A stretch of 64,000 nucleotides of DNA from NCBI RefSeq assembly GCF_963966145.1, contig NC_091050.1:744001-808000 (forward strand), given 5' to 3'. Under the pieces are notes generated by a model that saw only the letters and a program-made list of their open reading frames with translations, did no database searches and was not told the origin of the DNA. The translations under genes and the position numbers were made by a program. This document shows positions 12,061-23,580 of this stretch, piece after piece; position 1 is the first letter of the stretch, and every line of letters begins with the position of its first letter. The stretch comes from Tenebrio molitor. Lineage: Eukaryota; Arthropoda; Insecta; Coleoptera; Tenebrionidae.

Positions 12061-12890
12061 TTGACTTGAGCAAGTTGAATGAATATGTAAAATATATCAA
12101 TGGATGTGTAAATACATGAGCGGATATGAATTTTACCGTTAAAATTGTTTTGAAGAATTGAAAATTAAAAATAATTGTAGTCCCTACCACGTCTATTTTA
12201 AAACGTCAATTTGAATGTCTTTCGCCTGGTGACATAACAGTAGTATTTTTCATAGTTACGGAACATCTAGGTAAAATATAAAGACTGAAAGAGTTCCAAT
12301 TTTTTAAAATCTAAGAATTTCAGATAATTTTAGTTTGCTATAAAAGTAAAAGCAAAAATGCAGTTTTGGCAATGAAACTAATGTTTATAAAACCTTGTCA
12401 AGAACTTACAGTGGTCTTTAATTTTGGAACAGACTAGTCTGCTATAGATATAAATTTTCGTCATTTTCCAATTTTTTTAAATGTACATAAAGTACATAAT
12501 ATCCAGGAACGTAAAAATGTGGAGTATTTTCTTTATGAATGCGTAAAAAAAAATTAATGTCAGAAAAAAAAAGTTGATTTACTATCTGTAAGTTTTAAAG
12601 CAAACTTAGAAGTGAGTAAAAAATACAACATGAAAGGGATTAAGGTAAGTTAGTTTGCAAAGTGATTAAAAAACGTCAAAAGTCATTTGAGTCGCTTAGG
12701 TACCAGTAAGGTTGAATAGTTTACGGTGTAAAGGACATGGTCATGCAACAAAGAATTTTTTGATGTTCAAAATAATTAAAAGTCGAAAAAACTGATCATG
12801 AAAACGTTAAAAAAAAAACAAAAAATTTCTGAAGCATCTACGAAATAGTATGTAGAATCTGGGACAGAACCGGAGGAAGATTTTTTTGGG
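11950..12890 (+). repeat. Direct repeat block 2, intergenic copy
   Basis: Matches 14,955-16,200 in intron 2 of GOT1-B over about 900 bp, for example AGATAATTTTAGTTTGCTAT, AAAAGTAAAAGCAAAAATG, CAGTGGTCTTTAATTTT and AATCTGGGACAGAACC near the right end. Order and orientation are the same. There is no coding frame. Confidence 0.65.
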
Positions 12891-13584
12891 TGCCATAGTG
12901 TTAAAAAAAATATGAACTATCAAGAGTTTACAAAGAAAAAAAATGGAATATAAAACTGAAGAAGTTTTACTTTCTTAAGAAAGTGTTATTAATAAAAAAT
13001 GAATAGTGGATTAAGGTTTGCTTAAAGATTGAGACAGAGTCTCAAATGGTCTCTGACTCGCTTACTACAGACGTAACTAAAATTGTACCTATTGGAATGA
13101 AATGAGTTGTGGAAGGAAAAAATGTAGTGCACTCTAACGCAAGCAGTGCTTGCCAAAACTAAATAAAATAAATAAACTGAAAGTAAAACAAATTCATCGA
13201 AACTGAAATAACAAGACATTACCCCACACTAGTTTCTACTTGGGAGATTTCCAAAAAAAAGTCAACAACGATGCAATCTAGAGAATATTTTAAAGTTATT
13301 ATGTTATTTAACCAAACAGACTTGAATGGTTAAATAATCTCACTTGCTTTCGTAGAGGGCTTGCTTTACATCCATAGTGACAACACTGCACATCTGCACA
13401 CTTTAGGATCCCTCTGTTGCCTTTTCCATTTGTTCCATTCCATTCCATTCCATTCATTCGAGATCTATAGGTACCTCAACCACCATATTTCTGGCCAATT
13501 GAGCTGGTTAAACTTGTGCAATATTTAATAAACTGTTATTCTTGCTAACAAATTTTCAACATTCGACCTCACCGCGTCAAACAT

Positions 13585-14150
13585 TCGGGGAATCCAACAA
13601 ACAAAAATGTGATTGTATTTCATGGGCTGTTAAAATTGAATTTAAGACGATTTTATAAAAGGAAATTAATAAAAACAGGTGATTGATTTGCTTTGAGTCC
13701 TTATGTTGGTGGCAATTTGGACGCTAACTAACGTCAGCGTAGTCACTAATGCGGCACTTATTCCTCATTATTTTTGGATTGTTTTAAAAAATCCGGAAAA
13801 TTTATTTAATAGAAAAATACGTAGATTTTGTATAAAATTACGATTACATGTTACGACACTATGATGGATTGTTTAAATTTTATTTCATAATTAACTTAGA
13901 TTGTTTTTCAAAAAATTTTACAATACAAAACGTATCTCAAAGTGATAATTCCTTTTTATCTACTAGGCACTAATTTAAAAAAAACTATTTCTTCATTTAA
14001 ACTAACTGAAACGTGTACCTAAGTAGGTATGTACTAAAAAGAAGATTCATTGGAGACCAACATCTTTCTTAATTTTAATCTTTGCAATCTGATATTATTT
14101 TAACAACTGTTGTCCATTAATTTTTAAGTAAAATATTTTCTTTATAATAA
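13585..14150 (+). repeat. Direct repeat block 1, copy b (upstream of GOT1-B)
   Basis: Counterpart of the block at 11,405-12,060, placed just before the start of GOT1-B. If block 1 was originally a 3' flank, a gene copy may once have stood to its left between A and B. Confidence 0.55.
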
Positions 14151-14302
14151 ATAATAAGTTATTATTATCGGTGCATGCATTTGTAATGTAGCCCCTCCCT
14201 CGTATGATCAAATTTAAGTCCCCCTACACTCTCATGGACCTAGTGTCCCTCTTGTTCAAAATAATGGTAGTTTAGTCAAGCACCGATTAAGATTGGGTCA
14301 AC

Positions 14303-17300
14303 ATGTCTAGATTCTCTCAAGTCAAGTTTGGTCCTCCCATTGAGGTCTCCGTTTTAAACGAACGATTTGAAGCTGACACATCTCCAAATAAAATCAATCT
14401 AGGTATCGGAAGTAAGTTAGAAGAGTAATTTTTTGGGGGTCTTGTCGAAATTAGTTCACGTTTTGCAGCTTATCGCACCAACGAGGGTCAAACTTGGGTG
14501 ATGCCAGTGGTTCGGACGGCCGAGAAGGCTCTAGCAGCGGATGAGACACTGGACAAGGAATATTTGCCTGTTTTGGGGCTGGAGAGCTTCACTACCACCG
14601 CCACCAAGCTGCTGCTGGGGGCAGACTCGCCAGCTATCAAGGAGAATCGGGTTCGTAATGAGTCTTTCTGTTTGAACCACGAGTATTAAACAAAAAAATC
14701 AAAATATTATTCCCAAATATTTAAGACGAAAATTCAACTTGAACACAGTTACCTACATATTCGAAAAAAAAAATCATGAATGAGTTTAAATCTGATTTTT
14801 AATATTTCTTGCCTCGTATTTAAAATTATTTCGTGTACCTACAAGAATATTTACAGATTTTTCAACTCTAGTTTTTCGTTCATGGTTTATAAAATCTGTT
14901 GTGGAAGTATTTTTTTCCAGAAGAAATTTTAATTCAAAATTTTTCAATTTTGTGTAAGATTAAAAAAATGTCATGACCATGAGCTTTGAAATAATTAAGC
15001 GACAACAATCTGAAATTTGTTTGATGTCATTGTGAATAAATTAAAATTAAAAATAGTTGTGTCAAAATAAAAAATCCACCACCTGTTGAATTATGTTGGC
15101 AGAAAAAAAGAAATCCCTAGAATAAGTTTCATTTTTTGGGTTGATCCAACCTCCCGCCAAAATTTGACATTGAACTGTTGAGTTTATTTACGTAACACAA
15201 AATAATTATTATGTACAAAAAGGTGGTGGCTACCGTATCATAACTTTTGAGTGATATAATAAAATGAGAATAAAAAAACACGATAAATTACGACCTAAAC
15301 AACTGTCAACAGTTTTTTTTCATAACCCCACTTTTTTCTGACACTCGCAAACACACTAAAAACAAAAGTTGGCGACGTTGTCGGTTGTATTTTCGAGGTA
15401 GAATGCAGTTGGTGGATTTATGATTTTGAAACAGATTTGTAGTCGTAGTGCTAAGTTTTCTTAAAATCAAAATTTGAATGTTTTTCGCGTAGTTATATGA
15501 TTCTTGATATGGCACTCTTCAATTTTGGAAAAGGTGGCATTGTCGCCACATTCTTGAAAATTTTAGAATTCCAGATAATTTTAGTTTGCTATAAAAGTAA
15601 AAGCAAAAATGAAGCTTTGGCTCTGAAACTAATGTTTATAAAACATTGTCAAGATTTTACAGTGGTCTTTAATTTTCACCAATTGCGTCAGTTACATGAA
15701 AGTTTAGAACAGACCAGTCTGGCGTGTAAATTGTCTTCATCTTCCAAATTCTTTGAATGTACCTACATAAAGTAGGTGCATACGAGTACATATATCCAGG
15801 AACTAGTGTACAACATTATAACATTTTATAGTGGAGTATTTTCTTTGTGAACAAGTAAAAAAGAAATTATTTGTCAGAAGAAAAAAATGTAAGTTGATTT
15901 TACTATCCGTAAGTTTTAAACGAAACTTAGAAGTGAGTAAAAAATACGACATGAAAGAGATAATGTACTTAAGTTAGTTTCAGCAGTGATTAAAAGAACA
16001 TCACACACAAATTATTTAAGTGGCTTTCCAGTAAGATTGAATAGTTTGTGAATTAAAGGACAAGACCACACAACAAATCATTTTTTGTTGTGCAAAATAA
16101 TTAAAAGTTGAAAAAAACTGATGATGAAAAAGTTAGAAAGAACAAAAAATTATTGAAGCATCTACGAAGTAATAGAATCTGGGACAGAACCCGAGATTTT
16201 TTTTTTGGCCGGGAATGTCCCTTGTAGTGAGTATGGTAGTTCAATTGACGAGTTCTTGTGTAAATTGGGTTTTTTTGAAAACGCGAGTGATACGACCGTT
16301 TTAAAGGCCCACGAGTGCCAAAAAAGCCCAATTGACACACGAACGAGTTGAATACAACGTTTTTTTGTTCGACGAACCCCTTAAAGGCTCCAAATCGCTT
16401 AAAATCTTTAAAATTAGTTTGACGTTTCGTTTTGACAAGTGGTGACATTTATCAAAATCCGTTCACACAGGAGAAAATTCTCAAATTCTGACAGTGTCGA
16501 ACAAAAAAAAAAAATGCACAACTATAAATAAAGATTGATTTTTATTAAAAATGTATTGCCATTCACCCATGAAGGTACTACATATTAACTAATAATAGTA
16601 ATACTATAGGTCCATGCATTGACCCTACTCACAAGCAGACTGTTTATGCGATTTAGGCTTTCGGAATCCAGACCGTGTCTGGAGCCGGCGCCCTTCGCCT
16701 AGGTGCTGAATTCCTAGCAAGAACCGTAGGCTACCCCATCTCTTACATTTCTAAAGAAACCTGGGGTAAGCTGCAAACCGCCCACTTAAAAATTGCTAAT
16801 TCTGTCGTTACCAGAAAGCCACAGATCCATATTCCCCAACGCTGGATTCAAAGAACTGAGAGAATACAGATACTGGTCGAATTCTAATCGAGGACTCGAC
16901 TTCGAGGGTCTACTCGAAGACTTAAACAACGCACCGGAGAACTCCGTCATACTTTTGCACGTGTGCGCCCACAATCCCACAGGATGCGACCCTACTCGGG
17001 AACAGTGGGTCAAGATCGCAGACGTGATACAAGAACGAAAACTCTTCACATTTTTCGATTCGGTTTATCATGGACTCGCTTCGGGGGACTTAGAAACGGA
17101 CGCTTGGGCCGTTAAATATTTTATTTCTAGAGGATTTGAACTTCTGTGCGCTCAATCCTTCGCCAAAAATTTTACGTTGTACAGTATGTTTGTTTTTATT
17201 TAGTTTTTTAATTGTTAAAACGAGAGAGCGGCCATATTGCAAAGATGGCGCTTACAATTAAACTTTGCGAGTTTATTTAGGAAGGAAAATAAATATATTT

Positions 17301-18503
17301 TCAGATGAACGAGCTGGTAATCTAATTTTTGTCGTAAAGGACACCGATGTCATCCCCAAAATAAAGTCACAAGTCACTTTCTTAATAAGGGGGATGTACT
17401 CAAATGCTCCTAGTCATGGGGCAAGAATTGTCACTCACATTTTGAACAATCCGACTCTTTGCGAACAGTGGAAAGGATGCATTACGGTCATGACTGCGAG
17501 ATACAAAGACATGAGGGCAGCTCTCAGAGAGGCTTTGGAGAGATTAAACACACCTGGCAATTGGAGTCATCTGACTTCACAGATTGGAATGTTTTCATAC
17601 ATTGGACTTGACGGTAATAGTTATTATTTATACAACTAGTTATGAAAGTCATACTTTTTTTCACGAATTTGCAAATTAATCAAGCAAATAAGTGAAAAAA
17701 GAGACTTTCATAACGTGTTGTATACACTATTTTGTTGCATGTCGAAAAAAGTTGAGAAATTTGGTCTAAAAGGATTTATGAAAAATTACAACTAAAAAAA
17801 AGATACACTCAATTTCATATAAATGTGCATCTAAGCAAGCCATGAAAATCTGATTTTCTGTTGGTGTGAAAGTTACTTGGATTTTCAAAGTTGCTTGCCC
17901 TGCGCGAACCTTGATTATAATTTTTTAGTTTTGTTGTCCGTTTCGGCATTGTTGATTTCAAAAGCACTGTTACATTTTTTTACTGATTAAATTAAAGTAA
18001 TTCACTAATTCTTATTTGCTTTTGTCTTTGTATTTTCACCAAATAAAGATTTATTGGAGATAACCTATAATGAATCTGTCATAAATGTGACTTTTGTAAT
18101 GTAACTAAATTAAAGGTGCTTTTACACATGCACAGCTCACTTGATGAACATTTATATGAAATCAACTATAGGTATTATTTGATAATCATCTCCAAGGAGG
18201 TGGAACAAAATGATGCAAAAAAGTACTACTTTCACTACAATTTTTTGTGTAAAAAAGTGCTACTTTCACTACGATATGCAAAAATTATTTGTCACAACAG
18301 TGCTGTTTACCTTGTTTGTTTTAATAACCTTTTAAAAGTCTACATTCATTAACTTTATTTCAGAAAAACAATCTTTGTATTTGGCTGACAAACATCATAT
18401 TTTTAAGTTGCCTTCAGGCCGCATCAACATTTGTGGACTCACCCCAGATAATATAGAATATGTAGCGAATGCTATTAATGATGCTGTATTAAATGTACAG
18501 TAG
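14303..18503 (+). CDS. Aspartate aminotransferase, cytoplasmic, tandem paralogue (copy B)
   Basis: Six exons of exactly the same lengths as copy A: 14303-14411, 14469-14650, 16657-16765, 16815-17183, 17305-17613, 18364-18503 (TAG), giving 405 residues with no frame break. The core chemistry looks preserved: HNPTG, FFDSVYHG (Asp and Tyr kept), SFAKNF with Lys251 (codon 17165), NERAGNL, LIRGMYSN and GRINICGLT. Conserved spots differ, however: Gly254 right after the active-site KNF becomes Thr (KNFTLY), AYQGF becomes VYHGL, SNPPSHG becomes SNAPSHG, and GVGAYRT becomes GIGTYRT. It is therefore probably a functional but diverging duplicate, perhaps with altered kinetics or substrate preference. 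Intron 2 holds repeat block 2 and an interspersed fold-back element; intron 5 is 750 bp against 116 bp in copy A. Confidence 0.93.
14955..16200 (+). repeat. Direct repeat block 2, copy in intron 2 of GOT1-B
   Basis: Homologous to 11,950-12,890, with an extra ~400 bp segment at about 15,070-15,480 not seen in the intergenic copy. Short frames in it (15,497-15,775, 15,306-15,515) do not look like proteins. Confidence 0.65.
16230..16510 (+). repeat. Interspersed fold-back repeat, copy 1 (GOT1-B intron 2)
   Basis: Near-identical in inverted orientation to 32,647-32,895: GACAGTGTCGAACA here, GTTCAACACTGTC there, plus GAGAAAATTCTCAAATTCTG, AACGTTTTTTTGTTCGACGA and GAACGAGTTGAATAC. Within the copy, TCTTGTGTAAATTGGGTTTT pairs with AAAAGCCCAATTGACACACG, making a hairpin. 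Confidence 0.7.
17639..17714. repeat. Hairpin-forming inverted repeat in GOT1-B intron 5
   Basis: TTATGAAAGTCATACTTTTTT pairs with AAAAAGAGACTTTCATAA across about 30 bp, with a CAC/GTG closing pair. It is short and non-coding. Confidence 0.5.
18208..18283. repeat. Two-unit tandem repeat of about 35 bp in GOT1-B intron 5
   Basis: The unit AAAAAAGTACTACTTTCACT followed by ACAATTTTTTGTG is repeated once with small changes (AAAAAAGTGCTACTTTCACT). No function is apparent. Confidence 0.45.
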
Positions 18504-19055
18504 CCATTCAGCAAAATTTAGTTAAATTATATTTAAAATGTCTTATAATCGTGGAATGTTTAATAATCGTTGTAATAAATTGTCATAAATTACATTCTAT
18601 GTATTGTAGTACACAATAAAGATACTGCACCCTCAGAAATGACTTTGGTTTTCTAATTTCCTTTAAGAGTGAAGTAAAAATGATGAAAATAGATCAACCA
18701 TCTTACAGAACGGAATTAAAGACTCTGGTCATGTTCGGGCATATTTTTTAACAGCATTTTTTGGTGTTTGGATAAAAATGATTTTTGACCTACAAAATGG
18801 TGAGATCCATCTGTTTCTGGTAATTTAAAGCCTTAACATTGGTATTGATCTGGTTGGCACCGCGAGTAGTTCGTTTTAAAGGCGGTAGGTATTTTGTCTC
18901 GCTTTTTTGAGGTTATATTTAGTTTTACAAATCTAGGCTAACTTTACATTCTTATCAACGCTATAATGCATGTACGCTATTCGTAACACACATTTGAACA
19001 ATTTCCTCGATGAGTTTGCATTTTCCGTGTCCAGTGTGTGAGGTTATGTTGAAAA
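18504..19055 (+). other. GOT1-B 3' UTR and upstream region of TAMM41
   Basis: AATAAA at 18,615-18,620 is a good polyadenylation signal for GOT1-B, 112 bases after its stop. The remaining ~430 bases must contain the TAMM41 promoter and 5' UTR. No other gene is visible. Confidence 0.5.
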
Positions 19056-20075
19056 ATGACAACCCCTAGGCCTATGATAGTCGCCCCGATTTACTCAAGA
19101 ATTCTGTCAAAGTTCCCCCAAAACTTCACATTTTGCTTCGCCTATGGCTCCGCCGTGAAGAAGCAACTGGTGAACCGGCCAAGGGACAGCATGATCGATT
19201 TGATCTACTGTGTGGACAACCCCCTTAGATGGCACGAATCCAACATGAAAATGAACTTTTCGCATTACAGCGGGATAAAATACTTCGGACACAACACGAT
19301 CGCCAAGTTTCAAGAGAATTTCGGGGCGAAAGTTTATTTCAACACTCTGGTTCCGCTCGAAGACGTCTGGATTAAATATGGAGTGATCGCTACCAAAGAC
19401 TTGGTTACGGACTTGCTCGAATGGTCCGACTTGTACCTGGCGGGGCGCTTGCACAAACCCGTCGAAATAATCAAAAAGAGCTCCAACCCTGAACTGCAGA
19501 CTGCCTTAACGCTTAATCTTCAGTCAGCCGTACACTGTGCCCTCCTGCTCCTTCCAGAGTCCTTTAGCGAGTACGAATTTTATCACACCATATCCAACCT
19601 GAGCTACTCGGGTGATTTCCGAATGACGTTTGGAGAAAACAAAAATAAAGTCGAGAATATAGTGAGGCCCCAGCTAGTAGGGTTTCGGAACTTGTACGGT
19701 TCATTCCTGCACACTTTGACGGACTACGTCGACTTTCCGGTGCTCCAGCGGACCGACAAAGACTCGAAGGAACTGTCGTCTTCTTGCGCTCAAGACGTCA
19801 GCCCTCTGGCGAAGCTCCACCATTTGAACCAGTTACCGAGATGGCCCCAAAAAGCTTTGACTAGATTTTGGAACAAGGGGGCCCTCAGACAAGACACCGA
19901 GGACGTCTTAAGAGCCATCGCGTATGACCCAGACTGCAACATGATAGTCGACCAGTGCATTCGCGACATCGTGTTCAGATCTTCGGTCGGACAAAGTCTG
20001 AAAACCATCGTGAGCGCGGGACTCTTCAAAAGTATTAGATATAGTTCTAGGAAAGTGCGGAAGATGTTCTGGTAG
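19056..20075 (+). CDS. Tamm41: Phosphatidate cytidylyltransferase, mitochondrial (TAMM41/Tam41)
   Basis: An uninterrupted 339-residue frame, full length for the family (about 320-340). Tam41 makes CDP-diacylglycerol from phosphatidate and CTP on the matrix face of the inner mitochondrial membrane, the first step towards cardiolipin. The nucleotidyltransferase core is visible: CFAYGSAVKKQ (GS at 31-32), then DLIYCVD with Asp48 and Asp54 as likely metal ligands, then WHESNMKMNFSHYS, GVIATKDLVTDLLEW, LYLAGRLHKPV, LLLPESFSEYEF and SYSGDFRM. The end, GLFKSIRYSSRKVRKMF, matches the basic C-terminus of the family. The usual third small residue of YGSG is Ala here. No introns are seen, unlike neighbouring genes. 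The next gene starts 100 bp downstream. Confidence 0.94.
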   Translation: MTTPRPMIVAPIYSRILSKFPQNFTFCFAYGSAVKKQLVNRPRDSMIDLIYCVDNPLRWHESNMKMNFSHYSGIKYFGHNTIAKFQENFGAKVYFNTLVPLEDVWIKYGVIATKDLVTDLLEWSDLYLAGRLHKPVEIIKKSSNPELQTALTLNLQSAVHCALLLLPESFSEYEFYHTISNLSYSGDFRMTFGENKNKVENIVRPQLVGFRNLYGSFLHTLTDYVDFPVLQRTDKDSKELSSSCAQDVSPLAKLHHLNQLPRWPQKALTRFWNKGALRQDTEDVLRAIAYDPDCNMIVDQCIRDIVFRSSVGQSLKTIVSAGLFKSIRYSSRKVRKMFW

Positions 20076-20175
20076 TCTCTTGTATGAACTAGTCCTAGAT
20101 GTAGAGTACCAAAATAGGGATCACTTTTGTTTTTGCACTGAGATGGTGTTTAGTAATAGATTTTGTTCCAGAAAG

Positions 20176-21567
20176 ATGAATCAGTTTTCTGACTCTGAGT
20201 CGCAAGACTCCGATGAAGGTATCCGTTTTAAAACAGACAGTATTAGAAATAAACAAGATAGAAAGATTCTGTCATCAAGTAGAACGTACAGTCGATCTAG
20301 ATCTAGATCGCCGAAAAATCGGGGTGAAGATAGATCCAGAAGGAGACACAGTGAGAGGTACAGAAGAGAGAGGAGAAGATCGTCCAGTCGCCATTCTTCA
20401 AGAAGAAGGGACGACAAACCGAGGAGTGTTCATTCTGAGGAGTTTCGAGTGGTGTCGACCAATAGCGAACAAGAGAAGAGAGAAAGGAGGAGGTCTCCAG
20501 CTGGTGATTGTTCGTCTCCTCCAAGAGGAACAAGTGATGACTCAAAAAACTCCCAAGTGACATCACGATCCGCAATAGGACCGGCTCTTCCTCCCAACTT
20601 GGCGACCAAGTCGACCAACAGCGACCAAAGCACTGTATCTGACCGGGACGGGAGAAGTTCCAAAACTAGTGACGCAAACGAGGAGTTCAAGGATGGTCTA
20701 GTCAGTCCGCGGCTCAAAGAGCCCACAGCGATAGGCCCCGCCCTTCCGCCCCACCTATCAAGCAAGCCGACCAACAGCGACCAATGCATAGGTCCGCAGC
20801 TGCCTCCCCATTTACTCAAAACCACCGGCGAGTCCTCCATTGGGCCGCAGCTGCCTCCTCATTTGCTCAGAAAAGAAGAACCCACCGATTCTTCGCGCAT
20901 CGGTCCCGAACTGCCGCCACACTTGCGCCAGCAGCCGGAAAACGAAGAAAGCGACGAGGATGTGTACGGTCCGCTCCCCGCAGACACGATGCACCAGTCC
21001 AAAGCCCAAATCGCTCTCGAAGAGCGAGCCCTCCTGCTGAAGATGGACCAGTTGGAGCCCAACAAGGACAAGGCCAAAGTGCGCGAAGAGTGGATGCTGG
21101 AGCTGCCGGAGGTGAAAGCCGCGAATTTCGGCTTGGGGCCGAGGCAGTTCAGGAGCAAAGCCGGCCCTGACATGTCCGACAGGTCCTCATGGACCGACAC
21201 GCCCGACAAGAAAGAGAAGAAAGGCGAGAAGGTGGATCTGAAGAAGGATGCCGAGAGGAAGGAGGTGAAGAGGAGGGACGAGGAGCAAGAGAGGATGGCG
21301 AAGAGGCACAAGAAGAGCAAGGAGAGTTTGCTGGAGATGCATCAGAGCGATATGAAGAAGAAGAAAAAGGTTTGTGAGGTGATCGGTTTTTTTGTTGTGT
21401 TTCATTGAGACTGTTTGCAGGAGGAGGGGCCGAGCGAGAGGAGGCCCTTCAACAGGGAGACCGACCTTCAGGTGAATCGGTTCGACGAGGCGCAAAAGAA
21501 GGCCGTCTTGAAGAAAGCTCAGCTACTTGATGACAGATTCTCCAGTGGCCAGTCAAAATTTTTATAA
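20176..21567 (+). CDS. Gpalpp1: GPALPP motifs-containing protein 1-like (DUF3752 protein)
   Basis: Two exons, 20176-21369 and 21421-21567 (TAA), separated by a 51 bp intron; 446 residues. The start MNQFSDSESQDSDEG follows an AG acceptor-like TTGTTCCAG at 20171, so a 5' UTR intron is likely; the same frame stays open 32 codons further up, but that leader lacks conservation-like features. Domains in order: acidic start; an Arg/Ser-rich stretch (about residues 30-80, SRSRSRSPK); five IGPxLPPxL motifs plus a degenerate GPLP, spread over residues ~130-275; then a charged C-terminal DUF3752 region (EEWMLELPEV, FGLGPRQFRSK, WTDTP, RPFNRETDLQVNRFDEAQKK). The RS region and family context suggest a nuclear protein; its molecular role is not established. 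AATAAA at 21,712 is a likely polyadenylation signal. Confidence 0.92.
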
Positions 21568-22189
21568 GTAGAATTATTCTTAAGGTCAACTCTTAAGTTT
21601 CAAAGTCTCGTTCATATTTTATTAGATGATACAGATACAGTATAAATAAGATTACAAAAACGACGGTTACGAAACTTTTACATTATTAATTCCCAATACC
21701 AACTTTTTAACAATAAAGACTTCATGTTTCACGCTGTGTTTTATTTTATTACCGTTGTCATCTGTTGCGGGCTGTTCAGCACCGTTGTGAAAAAGGCGTT
21801 CCGAGTATGGAATAGAGACGTCGGTTATTCTGAAAAACGATTGGAAAAAGTTGTCCAGTTATATATATTTTTTCACTTACAAAGGTCGACGCGCTTCTTT
21901 TGAGGTGATTATTTCCTTCAAATGTTTAGCAACCAATTGCGTGACAAATATTGACCAATCAAAACGAGAAAACAAAAAATAACCCGATAAAATTTCTCTA
22001 AAATGCACACTGTGCAATTATTTTGAATAAAAAGGATTGGAAATAATGCGTTTGTTTTCATTCTATTCAGGAAATAATCAGCCGTATATGTACGTCTTCT
22101 GACCTCATTTATGGATGTTTTCGTTCATTAGCAAAAAATTTTCCGATAAAAAATTTTGCACTTGGGATATACAGTGTGGAATAAAATGA

Positions 22190-22790
22190 TTTACATCTAG
22201 TTACCTTTGCATTACCCTTGTAAAAATACGAAATGCCGCTCTACAAAAAAAAGAAAGCCTAACCTCAAAATATTCCAAAATTCCAAATGTGATTTATTGC
22301 GAAGGAATGATATGAATGCAAAGTAGAGATTGAAATTAAAAAGGAGCTAACAAAAGCAAGTCACAGCTAGTGTTGAAAGTGGCCACCAACGTTTGTTAAT
22401 TCAATTTAGTAAATTGTAACAATTGTCAATTCGATTGATGACATTTATTGACAGAACTAATAGTTCGGCACTTCAAAAAAAAAAAAGTAGAGCGGTACAG
22501 GAAAATTTACATGTGCAAAAATTCCAAAGGTATCTCCCACAACCACAAATGTCTATGGCCGGAATTTTCCCTATACCTGAATTCAACTCATCCTATACAA
22601 TAACTGACAGCAATTTGGTTCGGATTGGCGGCAAACAATTTTTCGAAAAATACCATGAATCCGGACCTTCTATCGAATTTTCACCCCGGAAAAACATTTA
22701 TTAAACGGCCATAGCTCCCTTATTAAGCAACATATGGCAATGAATTCTGCACCGTTGCATTGCCCTTGTCAACGCGCTTGTCGGAATGTC
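22190..22790. repeat. Suspected degraded transposable element
   Basis: GCATTACCCTTGT (about 22,208) and GCATTGCCCTTGT (about 22,758) recur in the same orientation, and CCGCTCTAC / GTAGAGCGG (22,236 and 22,486) are inverted. A 93-codon frame at 22,423-22,704 is not a recognised protein. Mobile-element status is a guess from this pattern. Confidence 0.25.
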
Positions 22791-23229
22791 CGAACAATCA
22801 TGTCATATTTCGGACAGGAAAAAATGTAAAACTGAGTCAGTTTATCCATCATGATTTGTTGTCTTTTTGGACGGCTTTGGTGGTAACTCTCTATTTGCGA
22901 TTCTTCATAATAATCATAATGATCATATTTTATTTTGTGTCTTTAATATTCAATTAAATACCTGCATAAATAATTCTTTAGACAAAATAAATCTTGTCGT
23001 AAGAATTTTTTTTTTTGATAACTACATAATCAGAATAGATTATTGTGACTCAAGAGGAAACCATATGTTATTAATTACTCAATTACATAACTAAGATAGT
23101 CTTGCACGTTTTATCATGTAGGTATGGAATTCAACGTTGATTAGTTCGACGTAACATTCTTTGTTCATACAAGATTTTATTATTATTTTGTCTATTTTTT
23201 CTTACCGAATAAATTAACTAGGATATTTT

Positions 23230-23580
23230 CATATTTGATGGCGGAAACAAAAGACTGAGAAATGTCACAAATTTGTATTGTCAGTGTCAAATTTCTCAAA
23301 GACGTTCGTGATTTCGACAGAAATGCAGCAAACTGGCAATAAGAAAGTTATTCATCGTCGAACTAGAGACAAAATTTGTAATACGTTTGATTATATGAGA
23401 ATAACTTTTCCTTTTGAACCACTGACAAAAATTGGTTCCCTTAGAATTTATTTTTTCAATCAATTTAGCGAAAGTTTAAATTTACCTCGACATTCCTTTT
23501 TACGGCGTTTATGACAAATTTGACACTGACAATACATTTTTGTGACATATCTCAGTCTTTTGTTTCCGCCACCAAATATG
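23230..23580. repeat. MITE with ~65 bp terminal inverted repeats
   Basis: CATATTTGATGGCGGAAACA at 23,230 and its inverse ending at 23,580 continue as arms of about 65 bp with roughly four mismatches, including AAAGACTGAGA, ATGTCACAAA and TGTATTGTCAGTGTCAAATT. The 350 bp element has no transposase. Boundaries are sharp on both sides. Confidence 0.75.

Larger units (their letters stand above)
11141..14302. other. Intergenic region between the GOT1 copies, built of duplicated non-coding blocks
   Basis: It begins with the 3' UTR of copy A. Two direct-repeat relationships stand out. Block 1 (about 11,405-12,060) recurs at about 13,585-14,150, for example TTAATAAAAACAGGTGATTG at 11,494 and 13,663. 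Block 2 (about 11,950-12,890) recurs inside intron 2 of copy B. A short (CCATT)n run lies near 13,433-13,455. There are no clear remnants of GOT1 exons. A short minus-strand frame at 13,022-13,219 shows no recognisable protein. Confidence 0.55.

Noticed and set aside
20181..21495. Several long frames overlapping GPALPP1 on other phases and strand
   Set aside because: They are shadows of the GC-richer, Arg/Ser- and Lys/Glu-rich GPALPP1 coding sequence.
22423..22704. 93-codon plus-strand frame
   Set aside because: No family resemblance, sits in a probable degraded repeat, and begins in a low-complexity AAAAAA region.
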